From Mucilaginibacter sp. (lineage in GTDB: Bacteria; Bacteroidota; Bacteroidia; Sphingobacteriales; Sphingobacteriaceae): a DNA stretch of 64,000 nucleotides. The stretch covers positions 1 through 64,000 of the forward strand of contig JAQBOM010000018.1 in the NCBI GenBank assembly GCA_028288025.1. Direction: 5' to 3'. Under the pieces are notes generated by a model. The model was given only the letters and a program-made list of their open reading frames with translations, searched no databases and was not told the DNA's origin. Shown here piece by piece: positions 22,559-33,200 of the stretch; the first letter of the stretch is position 1, and every line of letters starts with the position of its first letter. The position numbers and the translations under genes are program-made.

Positions 22559-22639
22559 CAAGAGATCAAGAAGCAAGAGCCACGACTGGAAAACTCCTGT
22601 CTTAACTCCTGCTTCTAACAATCTTGCCTCTAATTCTTA
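22559..22639. repeat. Tandem-unit hairpin (CCAAGA-type)
   Basis: CAAGAGATCAAGAAGCAAGAG-like units (22559-22580) face CTTGCCTCT/CTTCT units (22600-22639). It is the third copy of the unit type seen at 5964 and 10856. It ends at the stop codon of the PepSY-like gene. Confidence 0.5.
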
Positions 22640-23071
22640 GTCTTTCTTAAGGAATTTACCGTTCTCATCAAAAATAAGGTCGCCGCCTTTTATTTCGGCT
22701 TCGTACATGGTTTTACCGGCGGCGTCAGTTACGCGGCCAGCTTCCTTGATCTTCGCGCCCTTGTAGTGCGCCTTTACATAAGGTGCGATCACTTTAGGCA
22801 GTTCGGATACCGGGATAGCTTTAACTATTTCAACAAATGCGCCTGCAGGGGTAAACACAGCCGAGTTATCCTCGCCCGATTTGCCGCCCCAGTTGGCTTC
22901 GAAATTGCCTTTTTCTTTTTCCCAGCCTACCTTTTGTGAGGAGGCTTCAGGATATTTTTTAGCAAATTCGGTTTTTACCGCTGCCGGTACGTTTGCAGGT
23001 TTAAGGTCCTGCGCCCTTACTGTGATGGCTGCAGCTGCAATAGCAACCGCGAATAAAATTTTCTTCTTCAT
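22637..23071 (-). CDS. Secreted PepSY-like domain protein
   Basis: A 144-residue exported protein with a signal peptide (MKKKILFAVAIAAAAITVRA). The mature part fits the Bacteroidota PepSY-like (beta-lactamase-inhibitor-like) family: VPAAVKTEFAKKYPEASSQKVGWEKEKGNFEANW, then a second similar half with AHYKGAKIKEAGRVTDAAGKTMYEAEIKGGDLIFDENG. Such proteins are periplasmic and of unknown role. Direct ATTCTG repeats at helical spacing lie 33-75 bp upstream. Confidence 0.85.
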   Translation of the reverse strand: MKKKILFAVAIAAAAITVRAQDLKPANVPAAVKTEFAKKYPEASSQKVGWEKEKGNFEANWGGKSGEDNSAVFTPAGAFVEIVKAIPVSELPKVIAPYVKAHYKGAKIKEAGRVTDAAGKTMYEAEIKGGDLIFDENGKFLKKD

Positions 23072-23103
23072 GATCTTTTTGATTTTAACTAAGATAAAAC
23101 CTC

Positions 23104-23145
23104 ATTCTGTAGAAAGGTTGATAGTATTCTGTAGACATTCTGATA
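23104..23145 (-). promoter_or_regulatory. Direct repeats upstream of the PepSY-like gene
   Basis: ATTCTGTAGA occurs at 23104-23113 and 23126-23135, and ATTCTGATA at 23137-23145. Starts are 22 and 11 bp apart, multiples of one helical turn. This resembles a regulator-binding array, but the motif differs from the ATAGAC pairs. Confidence 0.45.
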
Positions 23146-23235
23146 TTGCAGGTTAATTTCTCCTGTCTCATTAAAAAGCGAAAACACACACAAGGCAATT
23201 AATTAACAGTACCTTTACAGAAATCAGCTGTGATC

Positions 23236-23517
23236 ATGATCCTGTTCTCAAGAAGAAACCTGCACTATTCCGATTATAAATGGACGGCTTATATTCAGCA
23301 CGATCCGCGGGTAAACGGCAGGCCGGACAGCACCTTGTTTGACAGGGAGGAAGGTAACGAAGTGGTTTACCTGATCAATAAGCTCATGATGCTTTGGGAT
23401 TACCGTTTTTCAAATACCGGCAACAAGATGGAAAAACTCATCCACGACAAAATGCCCGGCGAAATCACCAGGCAGGAAGAAGTTCAGCAATGGCTGCAGG
23501 CGAATTTGAAGTTTTAG
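23236..23517 (+). CDS. Hypothetical protein
   Basis: A 93-residue soluble protein (MILFSRRNLHYSDYKWTAYI) with no motif that I recognise. A GTG two codons upstream (23230) is an alternative start. A sequence like a -7 box (TACCTTTA) lies near 23209. It ends exactly where a tandem-unit hairpin begins. Charged, ordered-looking sequence and a clean upstream region make it a likely real gene. Confidence 0.6.
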   Translation: MILFSRRNLHYSDYKWTAYIQHDPRVNGRPDSTLFDREEGNEVVYLINKLMMLWDYRFSNTGNKMEKLIHDKMPGEITRQEEVQQWLQANLKF

Positions 23518-23577
23518 TTGATTGGTGAGTGGTTAGCCCATTCTAAACCAAATCAACCCAATCCAACTTAATCAACT
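23517..23577. repeat. Tandem-unit hairpin (CCAATCAA-type)
   Basis: The left arm AGTTGATTGGTGAGTGGTTAG faces CTAAACCAAATCAACC and further AATCAAC units to 23577. It lies between two convergent genes and may act as a terminator for both. Confidence 0.55.
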
Positions 23578-23578
23578 A

Positions 23579-25723
23579 TTACACCAATTTATCAGGCGTA
23601 ATAGGCAAATCCCGTACCCGTTTTCCTGTTGCATTATAGACCGCATTTGCAAGGGCCGCAGCAACCCCGATGGTTGCTATTTCGCCCATACCTTTAGCGC
23701 CCATTGGGTTTAAATAAGGATCGGGCTTATTAACAAAAAGGGCCTCGATCTGGGGTATATCTGCCTGTACTGGTACGTGGTAGTCGGCGAAGTTGTTGTT
23801 CATCAGCCGGCCATAACGGTGGTCGATCACTGCCTCTTCCATTAATGCCATTCCCGCACCCATTATTGAACCACCGATCATCTGGCTTCGTGCCGTTTTT
23901 GGGCTGACGATGTGCCCCGCATCTGCAACAGAAAGACCTTGCTGGATCTTTACCACACCCGTAACCGGGTGCACCAATACCTTCATAAAATGCACCGACC
24001 ATGAGTACATGGCATATTTGCCTAGCTCGGGGCCGCCCTTGGAAGTAACCGTAACCTCCAGCTGCGGCAAGTTGTGCTGCTGCAATATTTGTGCGTAGCC
24101 GGCGCTGGCACTTTCGCTGTTACCGTTAAGCTCCTTTAATTTTTCTTTAAGCTGCGTGCAGGCATCACTCACCGCCGAACCAACGGTTGCCGTAACCGAC
24201 GAGCCGCCTTGCGTAGGGGAAGGCGGCATGGTGGAATCGCCTAATTTAAAATTGACTTTGTCGGAGGAAATACCCATAACCTCCGATGCAATGGTGGTCA
24301 TGGCCGTGCCTGTGCCCGGGCCTATGTCGGTAACGGCAGTTTCGATATGAAGCGTGCCATCCGCCAGCAATCGGGCAACAACGGTAGCTGATCCGCGATA
24401 AGCGCCGAACATACCGGCGGCCATTCCATAACCGGCCAGCCAGCCGTTTTCCTTAACGGTACCTGGTTTTGCGTTACGTTTGCTCCAGCCTATGGCATCC
24501 GCGCCAATCTTATAAGCATCATTTAAAAACTTGCTTGAATAGGGTTTCCCGGTTTGGGGGTCTGTTTCAGCATAATTGCGCATGCGCAACTCTATCGGAT
24601 CGATATTAAGCGCATAAGATAATTCATCCATCGCTGATTCAAGCGCAAAAGCGCCTGTGGCCTCGCCCGGGCCGCGCATAGGGGTGGGCGTATTTACATT
24701 TAATGAAACAAGGCGGTATTTGGTATTAACGTTAGGGCAGGCATACATCAGTTGGCTGATATTTACCACGCCTTCGGTAAAATCTTCGTAAACAGATGTT
24801 TGTCCTGAAGCTTCATGGGTGATGCCAGTCAGCTTACCATCGGCAGTTGCCCCCAGGCCAATTTTTTGCCAGGTATGCGGCCTGTAACCAACCGACGTAA
24901 ACATATCGGCACGGCTTAAAACGAGTTTAACCGGTTTTTTGACAACTTTGGCTGCCAATACTGCGGCAATTTCGTGCGGCCAGGTACGGAGCGCGGCTCC
25001 AAAAGCCCCGCCAACAAATGGCGACATTACATGCACGTTTTCCTGCGGAAGCTTAAAGGCTTGCGCAATTGAACGCTGTGTGCTTTTAATGCCTTGTGTT
25101 TTATCATAAACAGAAACTTTATCGTCAGCATCCCAACTGGCTATTATAGCATGCAGTTCCATTGGGTTGTGAACCTCCGTCGGTATTAAATATTCCTGTT
25201 CAACCTTTACGGGTGCGTTTTTATAGGCGTCCCCGCTCCCGCGGAGGTAATCCGGCCCGTTGTGGGGGGAAACACCGGTGCTGAGGTTGCTTTTTAAGTT
25301 CGTTTGAAAAGTAGTGGCGTTGTAAGTCACCTTCACCAACGATGCTGCAAATAATGCACGTTCAAAAGTGTCGGCAATAACCAATGCTACCGGCTGACCG
25401 TTGAAAAATATCTTATCATCATAAAATATTTTTAAGGCGCCTTTTGCGGCCGGGGTCTCCGTTTGATAGCCGGGTATTTTCGGGGCATTCAGATAGGTGA
25501 TAACTGCCAGTACGCCCGGCGCGTTTTCCGCTTTTTTGGTATCGATCGTTTTGATGCTGCCGCTGGTAATGGTACTACCGGCCAGCACGCCGTAGGTAAC
25601 TCCTGCAACTTTATATTCGGCCGAATATTTGGCCCTGCCGGTAACTTTCATCCGGCCATCCACGCGGCTCAAGCCTTCGGGAGCGCCTTTATCTAATGTT
25701 ATCTTTTCCATGGGTTTGTTCAT
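23579..25723 (-). CDS. paoC: Molybdopterin-binding large subunit of a periplasmic aldehyde/xanthine-type oxidoreductase
   Basis: A 714-residue subunit with the aldehyde oxidase/xanthine dehydrogenase a/b hammerhead (residues 20-130: SRVDGRMKVTGRAKYSAEY) and the molybdopterin cytosine dinucleotide-binding domain (FVGGAFGAALRTWPHE, PMRGPGEATGAFALESAMDELS, GSSVTATVGSAVSDAC). The catalytic Glu is in KGMGEIATIGVAAALANA near the C-terminus. It lacks its own Tat signal, as expected when the iron-sulfur partner carries it. It is the last gene of a three-gene operon in the order Fe-S, FAD, Mo, as in E. coli paoABC. It oxidises aldehydes or aromatic N-heterocycles; the substrate is not known here. Confidence 0.9.
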   Translation of the reverse strand: MNKPMEKITLDKGAPEGLSRVDGRMKVTGRAKYSAEYKVAGVTYGVLAGSTITSGSIKTIDTKKAENAPGVLAVITYLNAPKIPGYQTETPAAKGALKIFYDDKIFFNGQPVALVIADTFERALFAASLVKVTYNATTFQTNLKSNLSTGVSPHNGPDYLRGSGDAYKNAPVKVEQEYLIPTEVHNPMELHAIIASWDADDKVSVYDKTQGIKSTQRSIAQAFKLPQENVHVMSPFVGGAFGAALRTWPHEIAAVLAAKVVKKPVKLVLSRADMFTSVGYRPHTWQKIGLGATADGKLTGITHEASGQTSVYEDFTEGVVNISQLMYACPNVNTKYRLVSLNVNTPTPMRGPGEATGAFALESAMDELSYALNIDPIELRMRNYAETDPQTGKPYSSKFLNDAYKIGADAIGWSKRNAKPGTVKENGWLAGYGMAAGMFGAYRGSATVVARLLADGTLHIETAVTDIGPGTGTAMTTIASEVMGISSDKVNFKLGDSTMPPSPTQGGSSVTATVGSAVSDACTQLKEKLKELNGNSESASAGYAQILQQHNLPQLEVTVTSKGGPELGKYAMYSWSVHFMKVLVHPVTGVVKIQQGLSVADAGHIVSPKTARSQMIGGSIMGAGMALMEEAVIDHRYGRLMNNNFADYHVPVQADIPQIEALFVNKPDPYLNPMGAKGMGEIATIGVAAALANAVYNATGKRVRDLPITPDKLV

Positions 25724-25762
25724 TAGTTCAATGTTCCTTGGTTTTTGGAAAGTATTTGGCTA

Positions 25763-26743
25763 TTAAGCCAAGCCTGCAGCATGTTTCAAAGCCTCGGTAA
25801 TAGTACCAGGCGCCATTTTTAGCTTAAAGGCATTGTATTCATACGCCTTTGCACCCTGCATAGCAATTTGCGCCGCATGTTTAAAGCTTGCTTCGGTTGC
25901 TGGTTTGCCGATCAACGACTTTTCCGCATCAAATAACCGCCATGGCTTATGCGCCACGCCGCCCATTGCCAGGCGTGCATTGCGGATAACGCCTCCGCTG
26001 ATATCCAATGCCGCCGCTACCGATACCAATGCGAACGCATAAGATTGCCTGTCGCGCACTTTTAAGTAATAGCTGTGTTGAGAAAAGTTATTATCCGGTA
26101 TCTCCACGCCAACGATCAGTTCGCCAGGTGCCAGGTGGTTATCCGTTTCGGGATGGTCGCCGGGCAGGCGGTGGAATTCAGTGAACGGTATGCGCCGATC
26201 GCCTTTTTTACCGGCGATCACCACAACAGCATCCAATGCGGCTAAACCAACGCACATATCGCTTGGGTGCACCGCTATACATTGCGGACTGGTCCCGAAT
26301 ATGGCGTGCATCCGGTTATAACCTTCCAGTGCGCCGCAGCCCGTGCCGGGCTCGCGTTTATTGCAGGGCATGGTGGTATCGTAAAAATAGCTGCAACGTG
26401 TGCGCTGCATCATATTGCCGCCCACGGTAGCCATATTACGTAACTGCGGCGATGCCCCGGCCTTTAACGCCATCGACAGCAAAGGTTGTTTCTGCAGCAC
26501 CAGGGTGTTTTCCGAAACCACGCTGTTCAGCGCAAGCGCGCCGATAAGCAGGCCTGTTTTAGATGGCGTAATGCTTTTTAGCGGGAGGTGGTTAATATCC
26601 ACCAGCTTATCCGGTGCGGTAACGCCGCGTTTCATCAGGTCGACCAGGTTTGTGCCGCCGGCTATAATTTTGGTGCCTGGTTTGGTTATCGCGTCCAGCA
26701 CATTTTGCTGGGTGGCAGGGCGGATGTATTGAAACTGTTTCAT
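25763..26743 (-). CDS. paoB: FAD-binding middle subunit of the molybdenum oxidoreductase
   Basis: A 326-residue subunit of the CO-dehydrogenase/xanthine dehydrogenase FAD type. FAD-binding motifs are IIAGGTNLVDLMKRG and ATVGGNMMQRTRC. The Cys-rich insert CSYFYDTTMPCNKREPGTGC, which in PaoB-type proteins carries an extra 4Fe-4S cluster, is present. The C-terminal CO_deh_flav_C domain starts near residue 215. It overlaps the iron-sulfur subunit gene by 4 nt and precedes the large-subunit gene by 39 bp. It passes electrons from the Fe-S subunit to an acceptor. Confidence 0.9.
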   Translation of the reverse strand: MKQFQYIRPATQQNVLDAITKPGTKIIAGGTNLVDLMKRGVTAPDKLVDINHLPLKSITPSKTGLLIGALALNSVVSENTLVLQKQPLLSMALKAGASPQLRNMATVGGNMMQRTRCSYFYDTTMPCNKREPGTGCGALEGYNRMHAIFGTSPQCIAVHPSDMCVGLAALDAVVVIAGKKGDRRIPFTEFHRLPGDHPETDNHLAPGELIVGVEIPDNNFSQHSYYLKVRDRQSYAFALVSVAAALDISGGVIRNARLAMGGVAHKPWRLFDAEKSLIGKPATEASFKHAAQIAMQGAKAYEYNAFKLKMAPGTITEALKHAAGLA

Positions 26744-27384
26744 ACGGCATGTCCTCCTTCCTTAACTTCCTGTATAGCGTTTACAATATTGGGATAAGCC
26801 CCGCAGCGACAGATGTTGCCACTCATAAATTCACGTATTTCCGTTTCGGAATTGGCATGCCCCTCGCGGATGCATGCTACTGCCGACATGATCTGTCCCG
26901 GCGTGCAATAGCCGCACTGGAAACCGTCGTGCTTTAAAAAGGCTTCCTGCATCGGGTGCAGCTCTTCGCCCTTCGCAAGGCCTTCAATGGTGGTAACCTT
27001 TTTACCGTTTACCATCACCCCGAGAGTGAGGCATGAGTTTACCCGGTGACCGTCAACATGAACGGTACAGGCGCCGCACTGGCCGTAGTCGCAGCCTTTT
27101 TTTGTGCCGGTAAGATCAAGCTGCTCGCGCAGGATATCCAGCAACGTGGCCCGTGGCTCAACCGACAAGCTTTGCTGTACACCGTTTACCTCGAATTTTA
27201 TAGGCAGCTTTTCAAAAGCTTCGGCTATTTTTTCGTCCACATGCATATCCGCGGCCTTGGTGGCAACAGCCGGCGTAAGCGCCACGGCGGTTATCAGTGC
27301 GGATTGTTTCAGGAAATTACGTCGGGAGTTTTCCGGTGCCTCCATCTCACATTCGGGCAGTGTACCGGGCATTTTACTTTTCAT
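26740..27384 (-). CDS. paoA: 2Fe-2S subunit with Tat signal
   Basis: A 214-residue subunit. The twin-arginine signal is SRRNFLKQSALITAVAL (residues 19-35), after a charged lead. The first 2Fe-2S cluster motif is CDYGQCGACTVHVDGHRVNSC. The second is CGYCTPGQ with GNICRCGAYP. It is exported folded and carries the whole complex through the Tat pore, as known for PaoABC. First gene of the operon, with an ATGA overlap to the FAD subunit. The upstream gap (27385-27695) holds a GATACA iteron set. Confidence 0.92.
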   Translation of the reverse strand: MKSKMPGTLPECEMEAPENSRRNFLKQSALITAVALTPAVATKAADMHVDEKIAEAFEKLPIKFEVNGVQQSLSVEPRATLLDILREQLDLTGTKKGCDYGQCGACTVHVDGHRVNSCLTLGVMVNGKKVTTIEGLAKGEELHPMQEAFLKHDGFQCGYCTPGQIMSAVACIREGHANSETEIREFMSGNICRCGAYPNIVNAIQEVKEGGHAV

Positions 27385-27576
27385 AGATAATAATGCTTTT
27401 AAGAGAAGTTAAAATTAGAGTTTTTTTAAGAAAACAATAAATAGAAACAAATAAATTACACAAATAGCGTTGGGTATTTTAAAATATAACGATAACAAAA
27501 TGAGGGTTTTAACTCCGCTGTTTTTGCTGAACACCCTGGCGTACAAACTTTTGAGGGTGTATCAATTTTTGAGAGA

Positions 27577-27619
27577 GATACAGGTGATACACCTGATACA
27601 AGATGATACAGCTGATATA
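27577..27619. promoter_or_regulatory. GATACA iterons between paoA and pbpC
   Basis: GATACA starts at 27577, 27586, 27595 and 27605, and GATATA at 27614 (period 9, 9, 10, 9 bp). An inverted TGTATC lies at 27558. No coding frame covers this. It may be a regulator array for the oxidoreductase operon, 190-235 bp upstream of paoA, or belong to the 3' flank of pbpC. Confidence 0.45.
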
Positions 27620-27695
27620 CTTGAACTAAAACGCATAGGCAGATTATAAGTAACTTGCATTTATTATCAAAAATAAACTAACCTTTTATTTGTAC

Positions 27696-30149
27696 TTATT
27701 TAACATCTGGCGGTTCGTTTTTCATCGCTGATATATTTCGCCCGCCGTCTTTATCCAGCACAATGAAAAATATTTGTAGCCTGCTACCGCGCGAATCAAC
27801 CAGGGTTAATTTATGTTTACCAGATGATGGATTTAAAGCAAACTGGTGGTAATCAATAGTTTCACCTACATACTGGTCATCAAGGTGCCAGAATATTTTG
27901 ATGCCCGGTTGCCTATGTACTGCAGTGCATATCATGCGGCCACGGGTTCCATCGGCTTCTAAAGGAACGTAAACTTTGGCACCATCTTTTGGATAGATCA
28001 ATTCCATAGTTCGTTGCTGTCGGTTTTGCTGGCAATCGGCCCGGAAGGGTGGCAGTTGTTTGTACTGATAATTTTTGCTACGATAATAATATTCCATTGA
28101 TGGCGGTAAAACAAACCAGGATTGATGCAACATGTTTGTGGGCAGTTCACAGTCCGACGTGACCTGCCATTTGCGGCTCGCATCCAAATGTATAAGCTGG
28201 TGGAAGGGACAAACGGGGGCTTTCAGCCCGCTTTTAGGTACCCACACCGTATCCACATGGTCACAGTTTTCGCCGGCGCGGTAGCCGCTTTGTGAGCAAA
28301 TGCCAATGCGGGCCATTTCGCCGATGGGCATATCAAACCAATCGTGACTAACCGGCAATTGCCTGAAGATTTCAAACATGATTGGGGCGGCTGTGCTTAC
28401 GCCAATAAGCCCGGTCCTGCCTTCACCGTTAGTATTGCCAACCCACACGCCAACCACATAGCGAGGGGTAATGCCAATAGCCCAGCCATCGCGAAAGCCA
28501 AAACTAGTACCGGTTTTCCAGGCGATGCGCTGTGACGAGCTAAACTGCTGCCAAAGCAATTCATCGCCTGGGCGCATTACTTCTTCCATGGCTTGCAGGG
28601 TATAATAAATAGATGCCGCATCCAGCAGGCTGCCCTTTTCTAAAACCGGCTTTGTGGCTCGTGTTTTGGTATAGTGGGGGTTATGGAAATCGGCGCGGTC
28701 ATAGAAGCCCTTATAACGGTGATAGTGATTGAGTACACGCGCCATGTCAGCATAAGCACCGCTCAGTTCCCATAAATTGTTTTCGCCGCCGCCTAAAATG
28801 AGAGAGAGACCGTAAAAATCAGCAGGCTGTTTCAGCGTGGTAATTCCCGCATTGCGCAACAAGGCATGAAAGCGTTCGTACTTGTATTGCTGTAGCATAC
28901 GCACAGCGGGTATATTGAGCGATCGCGCCAAAGCTTTTGAAGCCGGTACAGCTCCATCATAGCCCAGGTCGAAGTTTTCGGGACGGTAGCCTGCAATTTG
29001 TGTAGGGATATCGGGGATGATACTATTAGGCAATATCAAACCATCGTGCATCATTGCAGCATACAGTAAAGGTTTGAGCGTACTGCCCGGGCTGCGCGGC
29101 GCGCCTATCACGTCTACATTGCTTTCCAGTTCAGGTTGGTCAGTATGGAATATATTGCCAACATATGCCATCGTTTCGCCCGTTTCCACATCCAATACTA
29201 TGGCGGCACCGTTGCGAATATCGTTAGCTTTTAATACCTGGTGGTGGCGCTCCAAAATGTCAGTTACATTTTGTTGTAATACCGAATTGATGGTCGTGGT
29301 GATACGGCTACCATTTTGAGAATTGGCGGCATGGTCATTCTTAAAGCGGTCCAGTAGGTGCGGAGCGCCCTGAGGCAATGGTACAGGCCTTTCAGGCACG
29401 GGCTCACTTTTAGCCAAAGCAGCTGTTGTTGCATCAATAACTTTGAGCTTGCAGAGTTTATCGAGCAACTTGTTCCTTTTTTTGATTAAGATAAGCCGGT
29501 TTTTACCCGGATGCACCAACGATGGCGAATTGGGCAATACAGCCAGGGCTGCGGTCTCGCCCCAGGACAGTTTATCCGAACTACGGCCAAAGTATCGCCA
29601 TGAGGCCGCATCTAAGCCCACCACATTGCTGCCGAATGGAGCATTGCTCGAATACAGCGCCAGTATTTCAGCTTTCGAGTAAGTGATTTCCAGACGCATG
29701 GCCTGGAATAGTTCGACTAACTTTTGCCATATCGTTCTGTCATTCCGCGTGGCCAGTCGAATAACCTGCATGGTGATTGTGCTGCCACCGCTTACAACAT
29801 GATGAGCCCTGACGTTTTGTTTTATTGCGCGGACCAAAGCCAGCGGATCAAAACCTGCATGGTGCTCAAAGCGCTGGTCTTCAAAAGCGATGATACATGC
29901 CTTGAATTTAGGGGGAACTTTAGGATTATAAGGGAACCGCCACTGGCCGTCAGACGCGATCGCTGCACCAAGTAATTGCCCCTTGTTATCGTCAATTACA
30001 AAGGAAGTCGGCGACCTAAACAAGTGTTTAGGCAGGCAAAACCAGAAAAGCGACAGAAAGCATGCAATAATTACAGCGGCAATGGATCCTTTCTTTGATG
30101 AAAAAAACGATTTCACAAATCTATATATGATGCCACCGATCTTTTTCAT
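27696..30149 (-). CDS. pbpC: Penicillin-binding protein 1C
   Basis: A bifunctional peptidoglycan synthase of 817 residues. I choose the ATG at 30149 (MKKIGGIIYRFVKSFF) over an upstream TTG. One membrane anchor lies near residues 25-45. The GT51 glycosyltransferase has EDQRFEHHAGFDPLALVRA and GGSTITMQVIRL. The transpeptidase has the SxxK motif in RSPGSTLKPLLYA, SLN in ARSLNIPAVRM, and KTG in WKTGTSFGFRDGW. The C-terminal BiPBP_C domain ends the protein. It follows the alpha-2-macroglobulin gene, a pairing long known in bacteria and thought to couple wall repair with protease trapping. Confidence 0.97.
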   Translation of the reverse strand: MKKIGGIIYRFVKSFFSSKKGSIAAVIIACFLSLFWFCLPKHLFRSPTSFVIDDNKGQLLGAAIASDGQWRFPYNPKVPPKFKACIIAFEDQRFEHHAGFDPLALVRAIKQNVRAHHVVSGGSTITMQVIRLATRNDRTIWQKLVELFQAMRLEITYSKAEILALYSSNAPFGSNVVGLDAASWRYFGRSSDKLSWGETAALAVLPNSPSLVHPGKNRLILIKKRNKLLDKLCKLKVIDATTAALAKSEPVPERPVPLPQGAPHLLDRFKNDHAANSQNGSRITTTINSVLQQNVTDILERHHQVLKANDIRNGAAIVLDVETGETMAYVGNIFHTDQPELESNVDVIGAPRSPGSTLKPLLYAAMMHDGLILPNSIIPDIPTQIAGYRPENFDLGYDGAVPASKALARSLNIPAVRMLQQYKYERFHALLRNAGITTLKQPADFYGLSLILGGGENNLWELSGAYADMARVLNHYHRYKGFYDRADFHNPHYTKTRATKPVLEKGSLLDAASIYYTLQAMEEVMRPGDELLWQQFSSSQRIAWKTGTSFGFRDGWAIGITPRYVVGVWVGNTNGEGRTGLIGVSTAAPIMFEIFRQLPVSHDWFDMPIGEMARIGICSQSGYRAGENCDHVDTVWVPKSGLKAPVCPFHQLIHLDASRKWQVTSDCELPTNMLHQSWFVLPPSMEYYYRSKNYQYKQLPPFRADCQQNRQQRTMELIYPKDGAKVYVPLEADGTRGRMICTAVHRQPGIKIFWHLDDQYVGETIDYHQFALNPSSGKHKLTLVDSRGSRLQIFFIVLDKDGGRNISAMKNEPPDVK

Positions 30150-30202
30150 ATCAAACAGCCGCTCCAACTGTCACAAAATTCAATATTCACTATTCCAATT
30201 CC

Positions 30203-33200
30203 CTACTTCATCACATTAACCCAACGTCCTTTTGCCAGCGCACTTATGGAGTTTTGGTACATCGCTTCGCAATATACGCCCGGCTGGTAAAACCGCCCTA
30301 AGTAGGCGGCATTTAGCATCACAGAATAAGTGACTTCTTTATCTTCAGGCAAACTGAAATAAGTGTACACACGGTCGTCACGGATATCCATATAGTCTGA
30401 TGGCGACGATTTAAATGCTTCATCATTGTTCATCATACGGGTATTCAGTATTTCCCAGCCCGAAGGAAATATCTGCGATAGCGCCATATTATCATACCGT
30501 CCGCGGCGACCAGGATTTTTAATAGTTACCTGCGCCACAAAGTCAGTACCTTGTTTTAGGTTGGTAGGATCCACAGGCGTGCCTTTCAGATTGAAGTAGG
30601 ATACGCGCATTTGTAGTATATCCGGGTTCTCGATAGGTTTTACATCTTCTCCGCTAACAGGCTGTCCTTTTTGTATCAAACGCAAATAAAGTTTGTTTTT
30701 CCCGGTGTTTTGTAGCGTCAAATTACCCGATTGTGATTTTACCGGCAAAGACCAAATGTAGGACGAGGAATTGACATTAGTCTTTGCCCCGCCCGCTTTG
30801 TAGTTGAACACCAACTTGCTGCTGCCGGCATTTTTACCACAATATTCGGCAATGGCTACCAGGCAATAAGCCGTAGTTTGCGTACTGTGCCAACTATCAA
30901 CCGATAATTTTGATGCGATACTGCGTAGTACAGCCGATGCCTGGCTGCGCTGTCCTAGCAAGGTAAGCGTTTCCAGTATCATCGCGTCATCACGCAAATC
31001 AGAGCCATAAGTCCCAAACAGGGTATAATAGGGCTTAACGCTGGTAGCTAAGCCCGCTATCATATGGACAGCTACTTCGGGCTGGCCTGCGAGCTTATAA
31101 GCCGCTGCCAGCCGCCATTTTGCCTCGGCACTTATGTATGGGAACTCTTTTAAGCGGTTCATGGCGCCGAGCTCGGGGGCACGTGCTAATGCCAGCAGAT
31201 ATAAACGGTAAGCCTGCACAAGGTCCGCACCGTAAAAACTGCGCGAATTCGGTGCCCACGAGAGTGCTGTTTTGCGCTGGAAGTTTTTCCAGTGGTCGAT
31301 AAAACCAACTGGCAGGGCATATCCCGCTGCTTGTGCAGCCAGCATAAAGTGTCCTGCATAATTGGTGCCCCATTCGTCCGGTTCGCCAACGCCGGGCCAG
31401 TAACTTAAGCCGCCGCCAGGGACCTGGAAACCATTCAGCCTGCTGATACCCGATTTAATATTGCGGCCGGTGATGGCCTTTTGGTAATCGGAAAGATCAG
31501 TTAGCTGCCCCAAATACAACTGTGGAAATACAGCCGAGGTTGTTTGCTCTACACAGCCATAAGGATATTCTATAAGGTAATCTAGTCGTTTTGCCAGGTT
31601 TATTGCCGGAATGGTTGACGTTTCGAGAGTTGTTTTATTGGTGCCACTCATGCCAATGGCTTTATAATCAGTGCTATATATTTCTCCGGGCAATATCTCC
31701 TTTTCAATCACTTTGGTGATGGGAGGATTAGGGTTACGCACGGCCAGTTCCACATCATAAGCTGCCCGTTCATTTCCGCTTGTTGCGAGTACCTTTACTT
31801 TGCCGATACCTATGAAATCTTTTACCGTCAAATCAAAAGTGACCATCTGCTCGCCGGTTTTAGAAAAGGTTACTGTTTGATGATTATTTCCCGAAAGGTT
31901 GTTAAACGCATTCGACTGTACTTCGATGTTAACAGTTTTTACGCTGTTTTCCAACGCGAAAACAGTAACAGGCAACTGCACTTTTTCGGACGGTCCTAAT
32001 ATACGGGGCAGCGTGGCCAATATCATCAGCGGTTTTTTAACAGCAATCGTTTTATCGGCAAAGCCATAGCTGCCCTGATGCCCGGCTATCACCATTGCCT
32101 TGACTGAACCTATGTATTGCGGCAATGTAAAGGCATACGTTTGCTTTTCGCCCGCATTGAGGTGGAAAGGGCCAAGGAATTTAACAACAGGTTTAAACCT
32201 GTTTACAGATATATTTTTATTGACCGATTTACCACCCGCATCGCCGCCTATGCTTAAAATACGCTCCAAATCGCCGCCAAATGCACCGATAACATAATCG
32301 AACATATCCCAGGTTTTTACCCCCAACGCCTCACGCGCATAGAAGGCACTATGCGGATCAGGTGTTTTATAGTTAGTGATATCCAGCAGGCCTTCGTCAA
32401 CAATAGCTACGGTGTACGTCATTTCTTTGCCGGATGCTTCAGATACGGCAATAGCTGACGTTGTTTCCGGCCGGATCTTATCAGGCATGCTGATTACTGG
32501 TTTTAATATGGTAGCCGGATCTTCGATCAACAAGGGGATAGCGCCATACATCCTTATCGGCAGGTCGTTCACGGTTTGTGAGTGCGGTTGCAGCAGGGTA
32601 ACGTTTACAAACACATTTGGCGACATGTTTGCTTCAACCTTAAAATGGTATTGCGTTTCGCCTTTTTGCGTATTTATCCAGTCGGTCTTTAATACTTTGG
32701 TACCATTCTCAAAACTGATCAGCGCCCGGCCATTAGCCATGGTTGGAATGGTAAGCACAGCATCCTCCCCAACCTTATAGCTTGGTTTACTTGAAGTGAA
32801 CGACAGCATGGCCGCTTCAGTAGGGTTTTCCTGCTGCAGTCGCTGGGCATAGTTTGGCCAATCCATGTAAATGATCTTGCCGGTTGAGTGCCCCGTTTGT
32901 TCATCTTTAACACGGATAAGGTAACGCCCCCAATCGGCTTCTGCAATTTTTAAGTTCCATCTGCCGCGACCGCTATTCAATGCAACTGTTTCGGTACTTA
33001 TCAATTTATTGTATTTATCCTGGGTAAAATTGCTTACGGTGGCACCGGTATTATCCCACCACCAGCGCCATTGTATTTTGTATAACTCAACGGTTACGTT
33101 ACGCCGACCGGCAATTAAATTGCCTTTGGTATCTATATCGGCGATGTCAAACACATGGTTTTTGCCGGTTACCAGCATTCCCGATAAGGCATTGCCCTTT

